Positions 7,252-16,290 of a DNA stretch of 62,353 nt are shown here, piece by piece (within the stretch, counting starts at the first letter, position 1; each line of letters begins with the position of its first letter). This DNA comes from an uncultured Clostridia bacterium (GTDB lineage: Bacteria > Bacillota > Clostridia > Oscillospirales > Ruminococcaceae). The stretch spans positions 1 through 62,353 of the forward strand of contig CALWZA010000004.1 in assembly GCA_944385905.1 (NCBI GenBank), in the 5' to 3' direction. The notes below the pieces were generated by a model. That model did no database searches and was not told where the DNA came from. It was given only the letters and a program-made list of their open reading frames with translations. A program made the translations under genes and the position numbers.

Positions 7252-8529
7252 TCAGCCTTCAAGGAGTTTTTCGGCGGCTGCTATTTTCGCGGCAATGCAA
7301 AACAGTTCCATAGCTTTTTCAAGTTCGTCAACGGACGGATAAGTGGGTGCGATTCTTATGTTTTTGTCTTCGGGGTCCTTTCCGTACGGATAAGACGCAC
7401 CGGCGCCGGTAAGAACAACGCCTCCGTCCTTGCAGAGAGAAACAATTCTCTTCGCCGTATTTGCGGGACCGTCAAACGAAATAAAGTATCCGCCCTTCGG
7501 TTCGTGCCATGAGCCGATGCCGAGAGGTTTAAGCTCAGAATTGAGCATTTTAATAACCATATCAAATTTCGGCTTAATAATCTCCATATGTCTGCGCATC
7601 TGAGCTTTAATTCCGTCAAAATCCTTAAAGAATCTGGCGTGGCGGAGCTGGTTGATTTTATCAAATCCGATAGTCTGAAAAGCAAGCTGCTTTTTAAGGG
7701 CGTTTATGTTGGCCTCGCTTGCGCCTATTGCGGCAAGTCCGCTTCCGGAGAAAGAAATTTTTGATGTTGAGGCGAATATGTAAACCATATCCTGTTTGCC
7801 GGTTTTTTTGCATTCGTCAAGGATGTTGAGAAGCTTATCATGGTCGTCGCAGAGATGATGAACGCAGTAAGCGTTATCCCAGAAAATTCTGAAATCCTTA
7901 GCGGCAGGGGAAAGAGCGGCAAATCTTCTGACAACCTCGTCCGAATATGTAATACCTGTTGGGTTTGCGTACATAGGAACGCACCATATGCCCTTAACAG
8001 TCTCGTCCTCGGAAACAAGCTTTTCAACCATGTCCATATCAGGACCTTCGCTGTTCATCGGAATTGTTATCATTTCAATTCCGAGTGATTCGCATATAGC
8101 GAAATGGCGGTCATATCCGGGAGCAGGGCAGAGCCACTTAATTTTGTCATATTTGCCCCAAGGCTTGTCAGAATCCTTTGTTCCGAGAACCATAGCTTTC
8201 ATAATGGTATCGTACATCAGCTGGAGACTCGAGTTGCCCCCAACAATGACTTCGTTTATATTAACTCCGAGCATAGGAGCAAGAAGTCGTTTAGCCTCGT
8301 CAATTCCGTCCAAAACGCCGTAATTTCGGCAGTCAAGACCTGATTCGGATTTTATGCAATCTCCGTTGATGCAAGTCAGCATATCATTTGACAGGTCTAA
8401 CTGAGCCGGAGAAGGTTTACCTCTTGACATATCGAGTTTAAGTCCCTGAGACTTAAATGCTTCATACTGAGTCTTGGCTTCATCAAGAAAATCTGAAAGA
8501 TTGTCTTTGTTCATTTCGCTTAGTTTCAT
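7252..8529 (-). CDS. PLP-dependent aminotransferase (MocR-type aminotransferase domain family)
   Basis: Fold-type I aminotransferase of 425 residues. SRGKPSPAQLDLSNDML near the N-terminus and GGNSSLQLMYDTI are typical of the Pfam Aminotran_MocR (alanine-glyoxylate-type) family found as a stand-alone enzyme in Clostridia and Actinobacteria. The PLP lysine is about Lys257 in STSKISFSGSG; the PLP-binding region includes YANPTGITYS. Start choice: ATG at 8529 lies behind GAAAGGG. The frame stays open up to 8646, but a good minus-strand promoter lies inside that extension, so the extra 39 codons are not coding. The likely substrate is a small amino or keto acid such as alanine or aspartate, not resolved. 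Single-gene unit. Confidence 0.87.
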   Translation of the reverse strand: MKLSEMNKDNLSDFLDEAKTQYEAFKSQGLKLDMSRGKPSPAQLDLSNDMLTCINGDCIKSESGLDCRNYGVLDGIDEAKRLLAPMLGVNINEVIVGGNSSLQLMYDTIMKAMVLGTKDSDKPWGKYDKIKWLCPAPGYDRHFAICESLGIEMITIPMNSEGPDMDMVEKLVSEDETVKGIWCVPMYANPTGITYSDEVVRRFAALSPAAKDFRIFWDNAYCVHHLCDDHDKLLNILDECKKTGKQDMVYIFASTSKISFSGSGLAAIGASEANINALKKQLAFQTIGFDKINQLRHARFFKDFDGIKAQMRRHMEIIKPKFDMVIKMLNSELKPLGIGSWHEPKGGYFISFDGPANTAKRIVSLCKDGGVVLTGAGASYPYGKDPEDKNIRIAPTYPSVDELEKAMELFCIAAKIAAAEKLLEG

Positions 8530-8595
8530 GTCAATATTACCCTTTCGCATTTTTTTGCGGAATTTTAGTCCGCCGCGATCAAACGCATTGAATAT

Positions 8596-8624
8596 ATTAT
8601 ATGCCTTACGCTCAAATTTTGCAA
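8596..8624 (-). promoter_or_regulatory. Promoter of the aminotransferase gene
   Basis: On the minus strand, TTGCAA (8624-8619), 17 bases, TATAAT (8601-8596). Its place inside the longer open frame decides the start at 8529. Confidence 0.75.
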
Positions 8625-8743
8625 GTCTAAATTTTAAATCCTGCAAAAAATCAACCTTTCATACAATTTTGCGCCGATATAAATCGATAAATGGGCAATG
8701 TTAACCATGAAAATTTATACAGTGTTTAAATTACGGATGTGAG

Positions 8744-8772
8744 TGGACAAAAACATTCAAGGGTGGTATAAT
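8744..8772 (+). promoter_or_regulatory. Promoter of the VanY-like / QueG-like pair
   Basis: TGGACA (8744-8749), 17 bases, TATAAT (8767-8772). The leader to the ATG at 8811 is about 32 bases. Confidence 0.8.
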
Positions 8773-8810
8773 AATCATAAAGAAAAATAAAAGAAAGGAA
8801 GACGAATATA

Positions 8811-9656
8811 ATGAAAAAAACAGCTTTAATCCTGCTTGCCGTATTGCTGCTTTCGGGATGTCAAAATGTTTCGGAGAATAACAGCACTGATTTGACCACT
8901 TCGTCGGCCGCTACCACAACGACTTCCTCGTCAGTTACCGAAGCTTCCGACATGACAACAAAAACGGAGGCGACTTCAGTATCAATGGATGAAACTACTT
9001 CGACCACACCTGTAACAACCGAGCAAACGACCGCTTCCGAACCTTCGGATTCAAGCGAGTTTGGAACTGTCGGCAACGGCGAAAAATGGGCATACTTTGT
9101 CGTAAATACAGACAATCCTCTTCCCGACGACTATGAAATCGAAACCGCGTTTGTAAACGATACAAAGGAAATGGAAAAAACAGCGGCTTACTACTGCTTG
9201 AAAATGGTTGAAGCCGCAAAAGAGGACGGTATTGAGCTTAAGGTCTTGTCCGCTTACCGCACAATACAGTATCAGCAGGATCTTTTTGACAGAAATATCG
9301 AACAGCGCAAAAGCTGGGGATATACAGCTGAGGAGGCGTATGCCGACGTTGCAAAAAATATAGCGCTTCCCGGAACAAGCGAGCACAACGCCGGGCTTGC
9401 CGCCGATATTGTCAGAACAACCGACTGGGACGTTCTTGAAAGCTTTGAGGACACAGAAGAGTTTGAGTGGCTTTCTCAGCACGCTCAGGAGTACGGATTT
9501 ATAATGAGATATCCAAAAGGCAAGGAGGATATCACGGGATATATCTATGAGCCGTGGCATTACCGCTTTGTCGGTACATATTACGCTCCGCTGATAAAAG
9601 AAAGCGGTTTGTGCTTAGAGGAATACTATGAGCAATACGGAAATAATAGCCAATGA
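8811..9656 (+). CDS. D-alanyl-D-alanine carboxypeptidase (VanY/M15B family) lipoprotein
   Basis: Membrane-anchored zinc peptidase expected to trim the terminal D-Ala from peptidoglycan stem peptides. Of 281 residues, 1-17 are a lipoprotein signal (LLLSGC, Cys17). About 18-85 are almost only Ser, Thr, Ala and Glu, a wall-spanning linker. From about 95 comes the VanY domain: LSAYRTIQYQQ, zinc ligands in GTSEHNAGLAADI (His and Asp) and catalytic Glu plus zinc His in YEPWHYRFVG. The gene ends inside the next one (29 shared bases). It stands alone, without vanHAX or vanRS, so housekeeping wall maturation is more likely than glycopeptide resistance. Confidence 0.92.
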   Translation: MKKTALILLAVLLLSGCQNVSENNSTDLTTSSAATTTTSSSVTEASDMTTKTEATSVSMDETTSTTPVTTEQTTASEPSDSSEFGTVGNGEKWAYFVVNTDNPLPDDYEIETAFVNDTKEMEKTAAYYCLKMVEAAKEDGIELKVLSAYRTIQYQQDLFDRNIEQRKSWGYTAEEAYADVAKNIALPGTSEHNAGLAADIVRTTDWDVLESFEDTEEFEWLSQHAQEYGFIMRYPKGKEDITGYIYEPWHYRFVGTYYAPLIKESGLCLEEYYEQYGNNSQ

Positions 9657-10437
9657 GCTTAAAAAGCTCGGCATAGAGGAATGGGGCGTGTGCGGATATG
9701 AAAATGCTTTGCCTTTGCTTGAATGCAGGGCAAAGGAAAGGATTCCGAAAAACGCAAAAAGCATTATCCTGTGTCTGTTTCCTTATTACATAAAGGAGTC
9801 AGGCGAAAGGAACCTGTCTTATTACGCATGCGTAAAGGATTATCACAAGGTAATACTTCCGTGCCTTTCAGACGCCGCGGACAGTCTTGAAAGCATAACC
9901 GGCATGCGGTTTGAGCCGTTTTGCGACAATTCGCCTGTCAGAGAAGTGTACGCGGCGGCTCTTGCGGGTCTGGGAGTCATCGGCGACAACGGCTTGCTGA
10001 TAAATCAAAAGTACGGTTCATTTGTTTTTATCGGCGAGCTTGTTACCGATATGGAGCTGACTCATACAACAGCCTCTGTCGAAGGATGTTTTCACTGTTC
10101 AAAATGCGCACAAGCCTGCCCGTCGAATAATCTTCCGAATTTTCAAAAGGAAAATTGCCTGTCTTACATCACTCAGAAAAAGGGCGAGCTTTCGCCTGAA
10201 GAGAAAAACATGATTTATAAAAGTAAAATCGCATGGGGCTGCGATGAGTGTCAGCTTTGCTGTCCCCTAAACAGCAATAAAGCCGAAAAACCGTTTTGCG
10301 GCTTTTGCAATACAGAAGTTCACTTTCTCAATCCTGAAAATGTGAATATGCGAATGAATGACGGAGCGTTTGCTTTCAGAGGCGACAAACCTATAAAACG
10401 AAATTTAGGCATTTTAAACTCAAAACAGCCTTTTTAA
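9628..10437 (+). CDS. QueG-like 4Fe-4S double-cluster protein (epoxyqueuosine reductase-related)
   Basis: The 269-residue protein has a DUF1730-like N-terminal part with FCDNSPVREVYAAALAGLGVIGDNGLL, which resembles the QueG region carrying the catalytic aspartate. A ferredoxin-type double cluster follows: CFHCSKCAQACP, then CDECQLCCP. QueG uses cobalamin and two 4Fe-4S clusters to reduce epoxyqueuosine in tRNA. This protein is about 100 residues shorter than classical QueG and lacks the C-terminal HEAT-like part, as is common in Clostridia. The ATG at 9628 lies inside the VanY gene, so translation is probably coupled. No queuosine gene is nearby, so the substrate stays open. Confidence 0.8.
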   Translation: MSNTEIIANELKKLGIEEWGVCGYENALPLLECRAKERIPKNAKSIILCLFPYYIKESGERNLSYYACVKDYHKVILPCLSDAADSLESITGMRFEPFCDNSPVREVYAAALAGLGVIGDNGLLINQKYGSFVFIGELVTDMELTHTTASVEGCFHCSKCAQACPSNNLPNFQKENCLSYITQKKGELSPEEKNMIYKSKIAWGCDECQLCCPLNSNKAEKPFCGFCNTEVHFLNPENVNMRMNDGAFAFRGDKPIKRNLGILNSKQPF

Positions 10438-10451
10438 AGACGTAACATAAG

Positions 10452-10485
10452 AATCTCCCGGCAAGTCAAGCGGGGGATTTTTGTG
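10452..10485 (+). terminator. Terminator after the QueG-like gene
   Basis: AATCTCCCG (10452-10460) pairs with CGGGGGATT (10471-10479, one G-T), followed by a T-rich tail. The ~160 bases after it up to 10648 show no further feature. Confidence 0.85.
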
Positions 10486-10647
10486 TTTTATACATGTTAA
10501 GACGCAGTGAACCAATAACAACTGCCGTGCTTTTTTGGAAGAATAGCCCGAAAAAACGAATAAAATTTTATAAAAGGTTGCAATACTTGTGGATGTGAGT
10601 TAAAATAAAAAATATAATTGATAAAAAAATGAGGTCATAAATTTAAT

Positions 10648-11430
10648 ATGGAAAAAATTAAACGCTTTCGGAGACCATTTATGATAGCTTTAAAAATTAT
10701 TGCCGTTGCGGCGCTTCTCTATATGCTTTTTATATTTGTTCTGCCTATGTCCGCCGGAATATGCAACGTCGGAAATATTTTCGGAGCGGGCGCCGCGGTG
10801 ATACTTCTGATACCGCTGGTGTTTTGGGAAAAACTGCGCGGATTTTTTTCTCACGGCGCAGGAAAAATCGTTTTTGCGCTGTTTCTTTCCGCTCTTTTCA
10901 TATGCATGATTATAGCCTGTTATTTATCGTTTATTATGCTGAAAGCGGCGTATAATACCCCGCAAAATCCAACCGCGATGATTATTCTCGGCTGTAAGGT
11001 AAACGGCGACACCCCGAGTCTTATGCTTCAGCGAAGAATTGACGCCGCCGCCGATTACCTTCTCGAAAACAACGAGGTCATAGCTGTTTGCTCCGGCGGT
11101 CAGGGACCGGACGAAATCATGCCTGAAGGCAAGGCCATTGCGGACTCTCTTATCGACGCAGGAATAGACGAAAACAGAATCATCATTGAGGACACCTCAA
11201 CAAACACCGAAGAAAATCTCAAATATTCCGCAAAAATGCTTAAAGACCTTGGCTTAGACGGTGAAACCATCATAGTTACCGACGGCTTTCACCAATACCG
11301 AGCCTCACTGCTCGCAAAGCGTGAGGGGATTGCTCCCTCCGCTGTTTCTGCCGATACCCCCGCATGGCTTCTTCCTACATACATAGTGCGTGAATGGCTC
11401 GGAATACTTTATTATCACGTTCTCGGATGA
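10648..11430 (+). CDS. YdcF-like DUF218 membrane protein
   Basis: 260 residues. Three or four hydrophobic segments (about 13-33, 43-60, 70-95) precede a DUF218 domain: AMIILGCKVNGDTPSLMLQRRIDAAADYL, AVCSGGQGPDE, EDTSTNTEENLKYS and TDGFHQYRA. DUF218 proteins such as SanA, ElyC and YdcF affect the envelope or carrier-lipid metabolism in E. coli. Their chemistry is unclear, and some bind S-adenosylmethionine. The start lies behind GAGGTC. It is a single gene between a terminator and the his promoter. Confidence 0.87.
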   Translation: MEKIKRFRRPFMIALKIIAVAALLYMLFIFVLPMSAGICNVGNIFGAGAAVILLIPLVFWEKLRGFFSHGAGKIVFALFLSALFICMIIACYLSFIMLKAAYNTPQNPTAMIILGCKVNGDTPSLMLQRRIDAAADYLLENNEVIAVCSGGQGPDEIMPEGKAIADSLIDAGIDENRIIIEDTSTNTEENLKYSAKMLKDLGLDGETIIVTDGFHQYRASLLAKREGIAPSAVSADTPAWLLPTYIVREWLGILYYHVLG

Positions 11431-11464
11431 TTTATCCGTTTTGCACAAACAGGGCTTTAAATTT

Positions 11465-11521
11465 CACTTTAATTTAGTATAATAACGTGTTACCACTTTA
11501 CTTGACTAATACGATAAAGTG
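11465..11521 (+). repeat. Three CACTTTA elements around the his promoter (candidate operator)
   Basis: CACTTTA occurs at 11465-11471 and 11494-11500, and its reverse complement TAAAGTG at 11515-11521. The last two form a dyad with a 14-base centre that spans the -35 box (11502-11507). The position fits a repressor site. No known regulator is assigned. Confidence 0.45.
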
Positions 11522-11530
11522 TGATATACT
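11502..11530 (+). promoter_or_regulatory. Promoter of the histidine operon
   Basis: TTGACT (11502-11507), 17 bases, TATACT (11525-11530) with a TGA extended -10. The start site is near 11537, only ~28 bases before the hisZ ATG, so there is no room for a T-box or leader-peptide attenuator. Confidence 0.8.
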
Positions 11531-11564
11531 GCATTATATCAAGCAGGAGGAAAGGACAAGTATA

Positions 11565-12689
11565 ATGAAATTATCGGAAATGACTATCAGAAGTGATGAA
11601 AGCGCCGCTTTTGCTCTTCGTGAGCTATATCAAAGTTTCGGCTATTTAAGATACAAAATATCAAAATTTGAGGAATATGATTTTTATGCCCGCAACAAAA
11701 GCTTTCTTGTAAGCGAATCGGTGCTGACTTTTACCGACACAAACGGAAAGCTTCTTGCGCTCAAGCCAGACGTCACACTTTCAATTGTTAAAAATACAAA
11801 GGACGGAAACGGTATTCAGAAAGTATACTATAACGAAAATGTGTACAGAGTTTCGGGAAGGACGCATGAGTTTCAGGAAATTATGCAGACCGGTCTTGAA
11901 TGTATAGGCGAAATCGACCTTTACTCAGTCTGTGAGGTTTTGTCTCTTGCTCAGAAAAGCCTTAGCATAATATCGAAAAACTATATTTTGGATATTTCAC
12001 ATATGGGATTTCTGTCAAGTCTGCTTGACGAAGCGACTTCGGACGAGGAGTTGAAGCGAGGACTTCTCAGCTTTATCAGAGAAAAGAATATTCACGGAAT
12101 AAAACAGCTTTGCGCTGACTCTGAAATTAACGAAAATATTTCCGAGCGCATTGTAAAAACCGCATCTCTATACGGCAGACTCGCGGATATTCTGCCAACC
12201 CTGCGCTCGCTTTGTATAAACAGCGGCATGGCTTCGGCTGTTGACGAGCTTGAAAGCATAAGCGAAGTGCTTGCTCTAAACGGCGACAGCGGCAGGCTTC
12301 ACGTTGATTTTTCAATTGTAAACGATATGAATTATTACAACGGCATTATTTTTCAGGGCTATATAGACGGAATCGAGTCGGAGGTATTGTCGGGCGGAAG
12401 ATACGGCAATCTGCTCAGAAAAATGGGAAGAAAGTCGGACGCTTTAGGCTTTGCGGTTTATCTCGACAGGCTTGAGAGATTCGGAGGAGCTGACAACAGT
12501 TTCGATGTTGATACTTTAATACTTTACGATGACAGCTCGGACGTAAAGGCGCTGACAAAAGCTGTAAACAGTCTTGCTGCGGACGGAATTTCGGTTGTCG
12601 CTCAAAAATCTGTTCCTCAGGGGCTTAAATTCAGAACTGCCTTGAAACTTACCGAAAGGGGGCTTGAACCTGTTGAAACAAATGATTAA
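11565..12689 (+). CDS. hisZ: ATP phosphoribosyltransferase regulatory subunit
   Basis: HisZ is a histidyl-tRNA-synthetase-like protein without tRNA charging activity. It forms a hetero-octamer with short-form HisG, which it activates and makes sensitive to histidine. The 374 residues follow the class II synthetase core: FAFR-like start, NKSFLVSESVLTFTDTNGKLLALKPDVTLSI, YNENVYR, FQEIMQTGLECIG, and SGGRYGNLL near the end. The anticodon-binding domain is mostly missing, as expected. The ATG at 11565 lies behind GGAGGAAAGG (11546-11555); an upstream ATG at 11487 precedes the promoter. It is the first gene of the operon. Confidence 0.93.
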   Translation: MKLSEMTIRSDESAAFALRELYQSFGYLRYKISKFEEYDFYARNKSFLVSESVLTFTDTNGKLLALKPDVTLSIVKNTKDGNGIQKVYYNENVYRVSGRTHEFQEIMQTGLECIGEIDLYSVCEVLSLAQKSLSIISKNYILDISHMGFLSSLLDEATSDEELKRGLLSFIREKNIHGIKQLCADSEINENISERIVKTASLYGRLADILPTLRSLCINSGMASAVDELESISEVLALNGDSGRLHVDFSIVNDMNYYNGIIFQGYIDGIESEVLSGGRYGNLLRKMGRKSDALGFAVYLDRLERFGGADNSFDVDTLILYDDSSDVKALTKAVNSLAADGISVVAQKSVPQGLKFRTALKLTERGLEPVETND

Positions 12690-13314
12690 TATTGCTCTTC
12701 CGAAAGGAAGGCTCGGCGAAAAGGTCTATGACATTTTTGAAAAGGCGGGATATGACTGCCCGTCTATACGTGAAAATAACCGAAAGCTTATTTTTGAAAA
12801 CGAGGTAAACGGAGTCCGTTATTTTTGGGTTAAGCCCTCCGATGTGGCGATTTACGTTGAAAGAGGAGCGGCTGATATCGGCGTTGCCGGCAAGGACATT
12901 CTTCTTGAATACTCTCCGGACGTCTATGAGCTTCTCGATCTCGGAATGGGAAAATGCCGGATGGCTGTCGCCGCCGAAAAAGGATTTAGGGACAACACAG
13001 CTCAGACTTTAAGAGTAGCGACCAAATTCCCGAACATCGCGAAAAAATTCTACAGCGAAAAAAGCAGGGAGATTGACATCATCAAGCTAAACGGCTCGAT
13101 TGAGCTTGCGCCGATTCTGCACCTTTCCGATGTAATAGTAGATATTGTTGAAACCGGAACCACACTTCGTGAAAACAATCTCGAGCCGCTTGAGACAATT
13201 GTTCCGATAAGCGCGCGGCTTATTGCGAATAAGGTGAGCTATAAATTCAAAAATGCGCAAATAACCGCTTTGTGTGAAAAAATTAAATTAAACTGCGATA
13301 CGGTTGTAAAATAA
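12673..13314 (+). CDS. hisG: ATP phosphoribosyltransferase, short-form catalytic subunit
   Basis: First committed step of histidine synthesis: ATP + PRPP to phosphoribosyl-ATP. About 213 residues, the short form lacking the C-terminal regulatory domain, which agrees with hisZ just upstream. INIALPKGRLGEK at the N-terminus and the PRPP loop VDIVETGTTLRENNL near residue 155 are clear. Start choice: TTG at 12673 is 10 bases behind GAAAGGGGG (12654-12662). ATG at 12682, overlapping the hisZ stop, is the alternative and would shorten the protein by three residues. Confidence 0.92.
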   Translation: MKQMINIALPKGRLGEKVYDIFEKAGYDCPSIRENNRKLIFENEVNGVRYFWVKPSDVAIYVERGAADIGVAGKDILLEYSPDVYELLDLGMGKCRMAVAAEKGFRDNTAQTLRVATKFPNIAKKFYSEKSREIDIIKLNGSIELAPILHLSDVIVDIVETGTTLRENNLEPLETIVPISARLIANKVSYKFKNAQITALCEKIKLNCDTVVK

Positions 13315-13326
13315 GGAGTTTTTTTA

Positions 13327-14604
13327 ATGATTAAAATTATGAAATACGGGGTTTCGCCCGACGAGGAGATTTTTTCAAAAAGCACCGCACAAACCGACGT
13401 AAGCGGCATTGTTTCGGACATAATCAAAAATGTAGCAGAAAACGGAGACCAGGCTCTTTTTGAATATTCTAAAAAATTTGACAAAGCTGAGCTTTCGTCG
13501 CTTGAGGTAAGCGAAGATGAAATAGCCGAGGCAATGGATACTGTCGACCCTGAATTTATAAGAGTAATAAACGAAGCGTCTGAAAACATCAGGGACTTTC
13601 ACAAGCATCAGCTAAGAAACGACCTTGTCATCAGCGGCAAAAAGGACGGGGTTATTCTCGGACAGAAAATAACGCCGATTGAAAAGGTAGGCGTTTATGT
13701 CCCCGCCGGAACGGCAAGCCTGCCGTCAACCGTTTTGATGACGGTTATACCGGCAAAAATCGCAGGCTGCTCTGAAATAGTAATGGTCACCCCTCCGAAC
13801 CCAAGCGGAAAGGCGTCGGCTGTCATCACAGCGGCCGCGAAAATCGCAGGCGTTGACAGGATATTTAAAGTCGGCGGAGCTCAGGCTGTGGCGGCTCTTG
13901 CTTACGGAACAGAAACTGTTCCGAGGGTTGATAAAATCGTAGGTCCGGGAAACGCTTTTGTCGCAGAGGCTAAAAAGCAGGTTTTCGGAAGAGTAGCTAT
14001 TGATATGATTGCAGGTCCGAGCGATATTCTCGTTATTGCGGACAAAACCGCAGACCCGAAATTTGTTGCGGCGGACTTGCTCTCTCAGGCTGAGCATGAT
14101 AAAATGGCGAGCGCTGTTTTGGTAACCGATTCGCAGGCGCTGGCTGATGAGGTATGCTCTGAAATAGAAGCTCAGCTTGCTATGCTTCCGAGAGCTGAAA
14201 TTGCGGGCGCGTCGATAGAATCGAACGGAAAAATCATTGTTACGGACACTTTGGACGACGCTGTGACGGTCGCAGACAGAATCGCTCCCGAACACATTGA
14301 AATTTGTCTTGACAATCCTTTTGAATACCTCGGAAAAATCAAAAACGCAGGCTCGATTTTCCTCGGCAAATACTGCCCCGAGGCTTTGGGCGACTATCTT
14401 GCCGGCCCTAACCATACTCTTCCGACAAACGGAACGGCGAGATTTTCCTCTCCGCTCTCAGTTGATGATTTTATTAAAAAATCGCAGTTTTCATATTTCA
14501 CCTCAGAGGCTCTCGAAAAGGTTTATAAGGACGTCGCTTTCTTCGCCGAGCAGGAGGGCTTGCACGCTCACGCAAAGTCGGCTACTATCAGATTTGAAAA
14601 GTAA
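13327..14604 (+). CDS. hisD: Histidinol dehydrogenase
   Basis: Last two steps: histidinol to histidinal to histidine, with NAD+ and zinc. The 425 residues match the family length. Visible motifs: [59 protein letters not shown] and [16 protein letters not shown] (zinc and substrate binding), then PEHIEI with the catalytic Glu-His pair. The ribosome site AAGGAG is 9 bases before the ATG. 12 bases separate it from hisG. Confidence 0.96.
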   Translation: MIKIMKYGVSPDEEIFSKSTAQTDVSGIVSDIIKNVAENGDQALFEYSKKFDKAELSSLEVSEDEIAEAMDTVDPEFIRVINEASENIRDFHKHQLRNDLVISGKKDGVILGQKITPIEKVGVYVPAGTASLPSTVLMTVIPAKIAGCSEIVMVTPPNPSGKASAVITAAAKIAGVDRIFKVGGAQAVAALAYGTETVPRVDKIVGPGNAFVAEAKKQVFGRVAIDMIAGPSDILVIADKTADPKFVAADLLSQAEHDKMASAVLVTDSQALADEVCSEIEAQLAMLPRAEIAGASIESNGKIIVTDTLDDAVTVADRIAPEHIEICLDNPFEYLGKIKNAGSIFLGKYCPEALGDYLAGPNHTLPTNGTARFSSPLSVDDFIKKSQFSYFTSEALEKVYKDVAFFAEQEGLHAHAKSATIRFEK

Positions 14605-14624
14605 AATATCCGAGGTGTTAATAC

Positions 14625-15683
14625 ATGAGCAGATTTTTAAGCGACAGATTCAAAGCGCTTGAGGCTTACGTTCCCGGGGAACAGCCGAAAGACATGAAAT
14701 ACATAAAGCTCAACACAAACGAGTCGCCTTTTCCTCCGTCAGGTCTGGTTTATAAGCGGATCTGCGAGGAAATTGAAAAGCTTGAGCTTTATCCCGACCC
14801 TGAGGTTTCGGGACTTAAGCAAAAGCTTGCCGATTTCTACGGCGTTTTGCCTGAAAATATTTTTATTTCAAACGGCTCGGATGAAATTTTAAATTTTTCT
14901 TTTATGGCTTTCTGCGATAAGTCAAGGCCTGTTGTCTTTCCCGACATTACATACGGCTTTTACAAGGTTTTCGCAGACCTTTACGCTCTTGACTATGAAG
15001 AAATACCGCTGAGCGGTGACTTCACGGTTAATATATCGGACTATACAGGCATCGGGAAAAATATTGTTATCGCAAACCCGAACGCCCCCACAGGGCTTTC
15101 GATTTCGCTTTCGGACATTGAAAAAATAGTCTCCTCAAATCCCGGCAATATCGTAATTATTGATGAGGCTTATGTTGATTTCGGCGGCGAATCGGCTGTA
15201 AAGCTCACAAAAAAATACAACAATCTTCTTGTTGTCATGACCTACTCAAAGTCACGCTCCATGGCAGGTGCAAGGCTCGGATTCGGCATAGGCTCTGCGG
15301 AAATAATCAAAGACCTTGAAAAAATTAAATACTCAACCAACCCCTACAACATCAACCGTTTGACCATCGCCGCAGGTGAGGCGGCTCTTGATGAGAGCGA
15401 ATATTACTCGGACAACTGCAAAAAAATAATCGAAAACCGTGAATATACCGCAAATAAGCTTAAAAAGCTTGGGTTTGAGGTTCTTGATTCAAAGGCGAAT
15501 TTCCTGTTTGCGAGGTCTGATAAAATCGGGGGAAAAGAGCTTTACCTTGCGCTTAAATCAAAGGGTATTCTTGTCCGCCACTTTGAGAAAGACAGAATCA
15601 GGGAATATAACCGTATAACCATAGGTACAAAGGAACAGATGGACAGCTTTATCAAGGCTGTTTGTGGAATTTTAGGTGAATAA
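14625..15683 (+). CDS. hisC: Histidinol-phosphate aminotransferase
   Basis: PLP enzyme converting imidazole-acetol phosphate and glutamate to histidinol phosphate. 352 residues: IKLNTNESPFPPS at the N-terminus, ISNGSDEILNFSF, NPNAPTG, VIIDEAYVDF, and PLP lysine about Lys209 in TYSKSRSMAGARLGFGIG. The ribosome site CGAGG lies before the ATG at 14625. 20 bases separate it from hisD. Confidence 0.95.
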   Translation: MSRFLSDRFKALEAYVPGEQPKDMKYIKLNTNESPFPPSGLVYKRICEEIEKLELYPDPEVSGLKQKLADFYGVLPENIFISNGSDEILNFSFMAFCDKSRPVVFPDITYGFYKVFADLYALDYEEIPLSGDFTVNISDYTGIGKNIVIANPNAPTGLSISLSDIEKIVSSNPGNIVIIDEAYVDFGGESAVKLTKKYNNLLVVMTYSKSRSMAGARLGFGIGSAEIIKDLEKIKYSTNPYNINRLTIAAGEAALDESEYYSDNCKKIIENREYTANKLKKLGFEVLDSKANFLFARSDKIGGKELYLALKSKGILVRHFEKDRIREYNRITIGTKEQMDSFIKAVCGILGE

Positions 15684-15702
15684 CAATGAAAGGAGAGCTG
15701 TA

Positions 15703-16290
15703 ATGAGAAAAATTGAAATAAACAGAAAAACCGCCGAAACGGATATCAGCCTTTCTCTGAACATTGACGGAACAGGAAAAAGCGACATATCAACGGGAGT
15801 CGGTTTTCTCGACCATATGCTCACTCTTTTCGCACGCCACGGAAGATTTGACCTTACTGTCAAGTGCAGCGGTGACACGTTCGTTGACGACCACCACACC
15901 GCCGAAGATATCGGCATTTGTCTCGGAACCGCCTTTTTTAAGGCTCTCGGCGACATGAAAGGCATCACGCGCTACGGGAATATGATTCTGCCGATGGACG
16001 AGACCTTAATTCTCTGCGCTGTTGATATTTCGGGCAGAAGCTATCTCGGCTACGGTCTTGATATCCCTTCGCAAAAGGTCGGAACTTTCGATACTGAGCT
16101 TGTTGAGGAGTTTTTCATTGCGTTTGTAAGAAAATCCTGCATAACTCTGCACTTAAAACAGCTTTCGGGAACAAACTCTCACCACATTATCGAAGGCTCG
16201 TTTAAAGCTTTCGCAAGAGCTCTTAGCTCAGCCTGCAAAATCGAAAAAGGCTTTGAAAATGAAATTCCCTCGACAAAAGGAATGTTGTAA
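15703..16290 (+). CDS. hisB: Imidazoleglycerol-phosphate dehydratase
   Basis: Manganese enzyme forming imidazole-acetol phosphate. 195 residues, the monofunctional form without an N-terminal phosphatase domain; the phosphatase is the PHP protein at the operon end. Both metal-binding repeats are visible: DHMLTLFARHGRFDL with DDHHTAEDIGI, and SGTNSHHIIEGSFKAFARAL. The ATG at 15703 has AAAGGAGAG 6 bases upstream. An earlier in-frame ATG at 15676 overlaps hisC and lacks a ribosome site. Confidence 0.96.
   Translation: MRKIEINRKTAETDISLSLNIDGTGKSDISTGVGFLDHMLTLFARHGRFDLTVKCSGDTFVDDHHTAEDIGICLGTAFFKALGDMKGITRYGNMILPMDETLILCAVDISGRSYLGYGLDIPSQKVGTFDTELVEEFFIAFVRKSCITLHLKQLSGTNSHHIIEGSFKAFARALSSACKIEKGFENEIPSTKGML

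Noticed and set aside
8530-8646. N-terminal extension of the aminotransferase
   Set aside because: Contains a TTGCAA-17-TATAAT promoter on the same strand, and the ribosome site fits the ATG at 8529.
8811-9656. Glycopeptide resistance (van) locus
   Set aside because: Only a VanY-type peptidase is present, without vanH, vanA/B, vanX or a vanRS pair.
11430-11565. T-box or other riboswitch before the his operon
   Set aside because: Predicted leader is only ~28 bases, with no specifier or T-box sequence.
13726-14415. 229-residue minus-strand open frame inside hisD
   Set aside because: Antisense shadow of a fully supported hisD.
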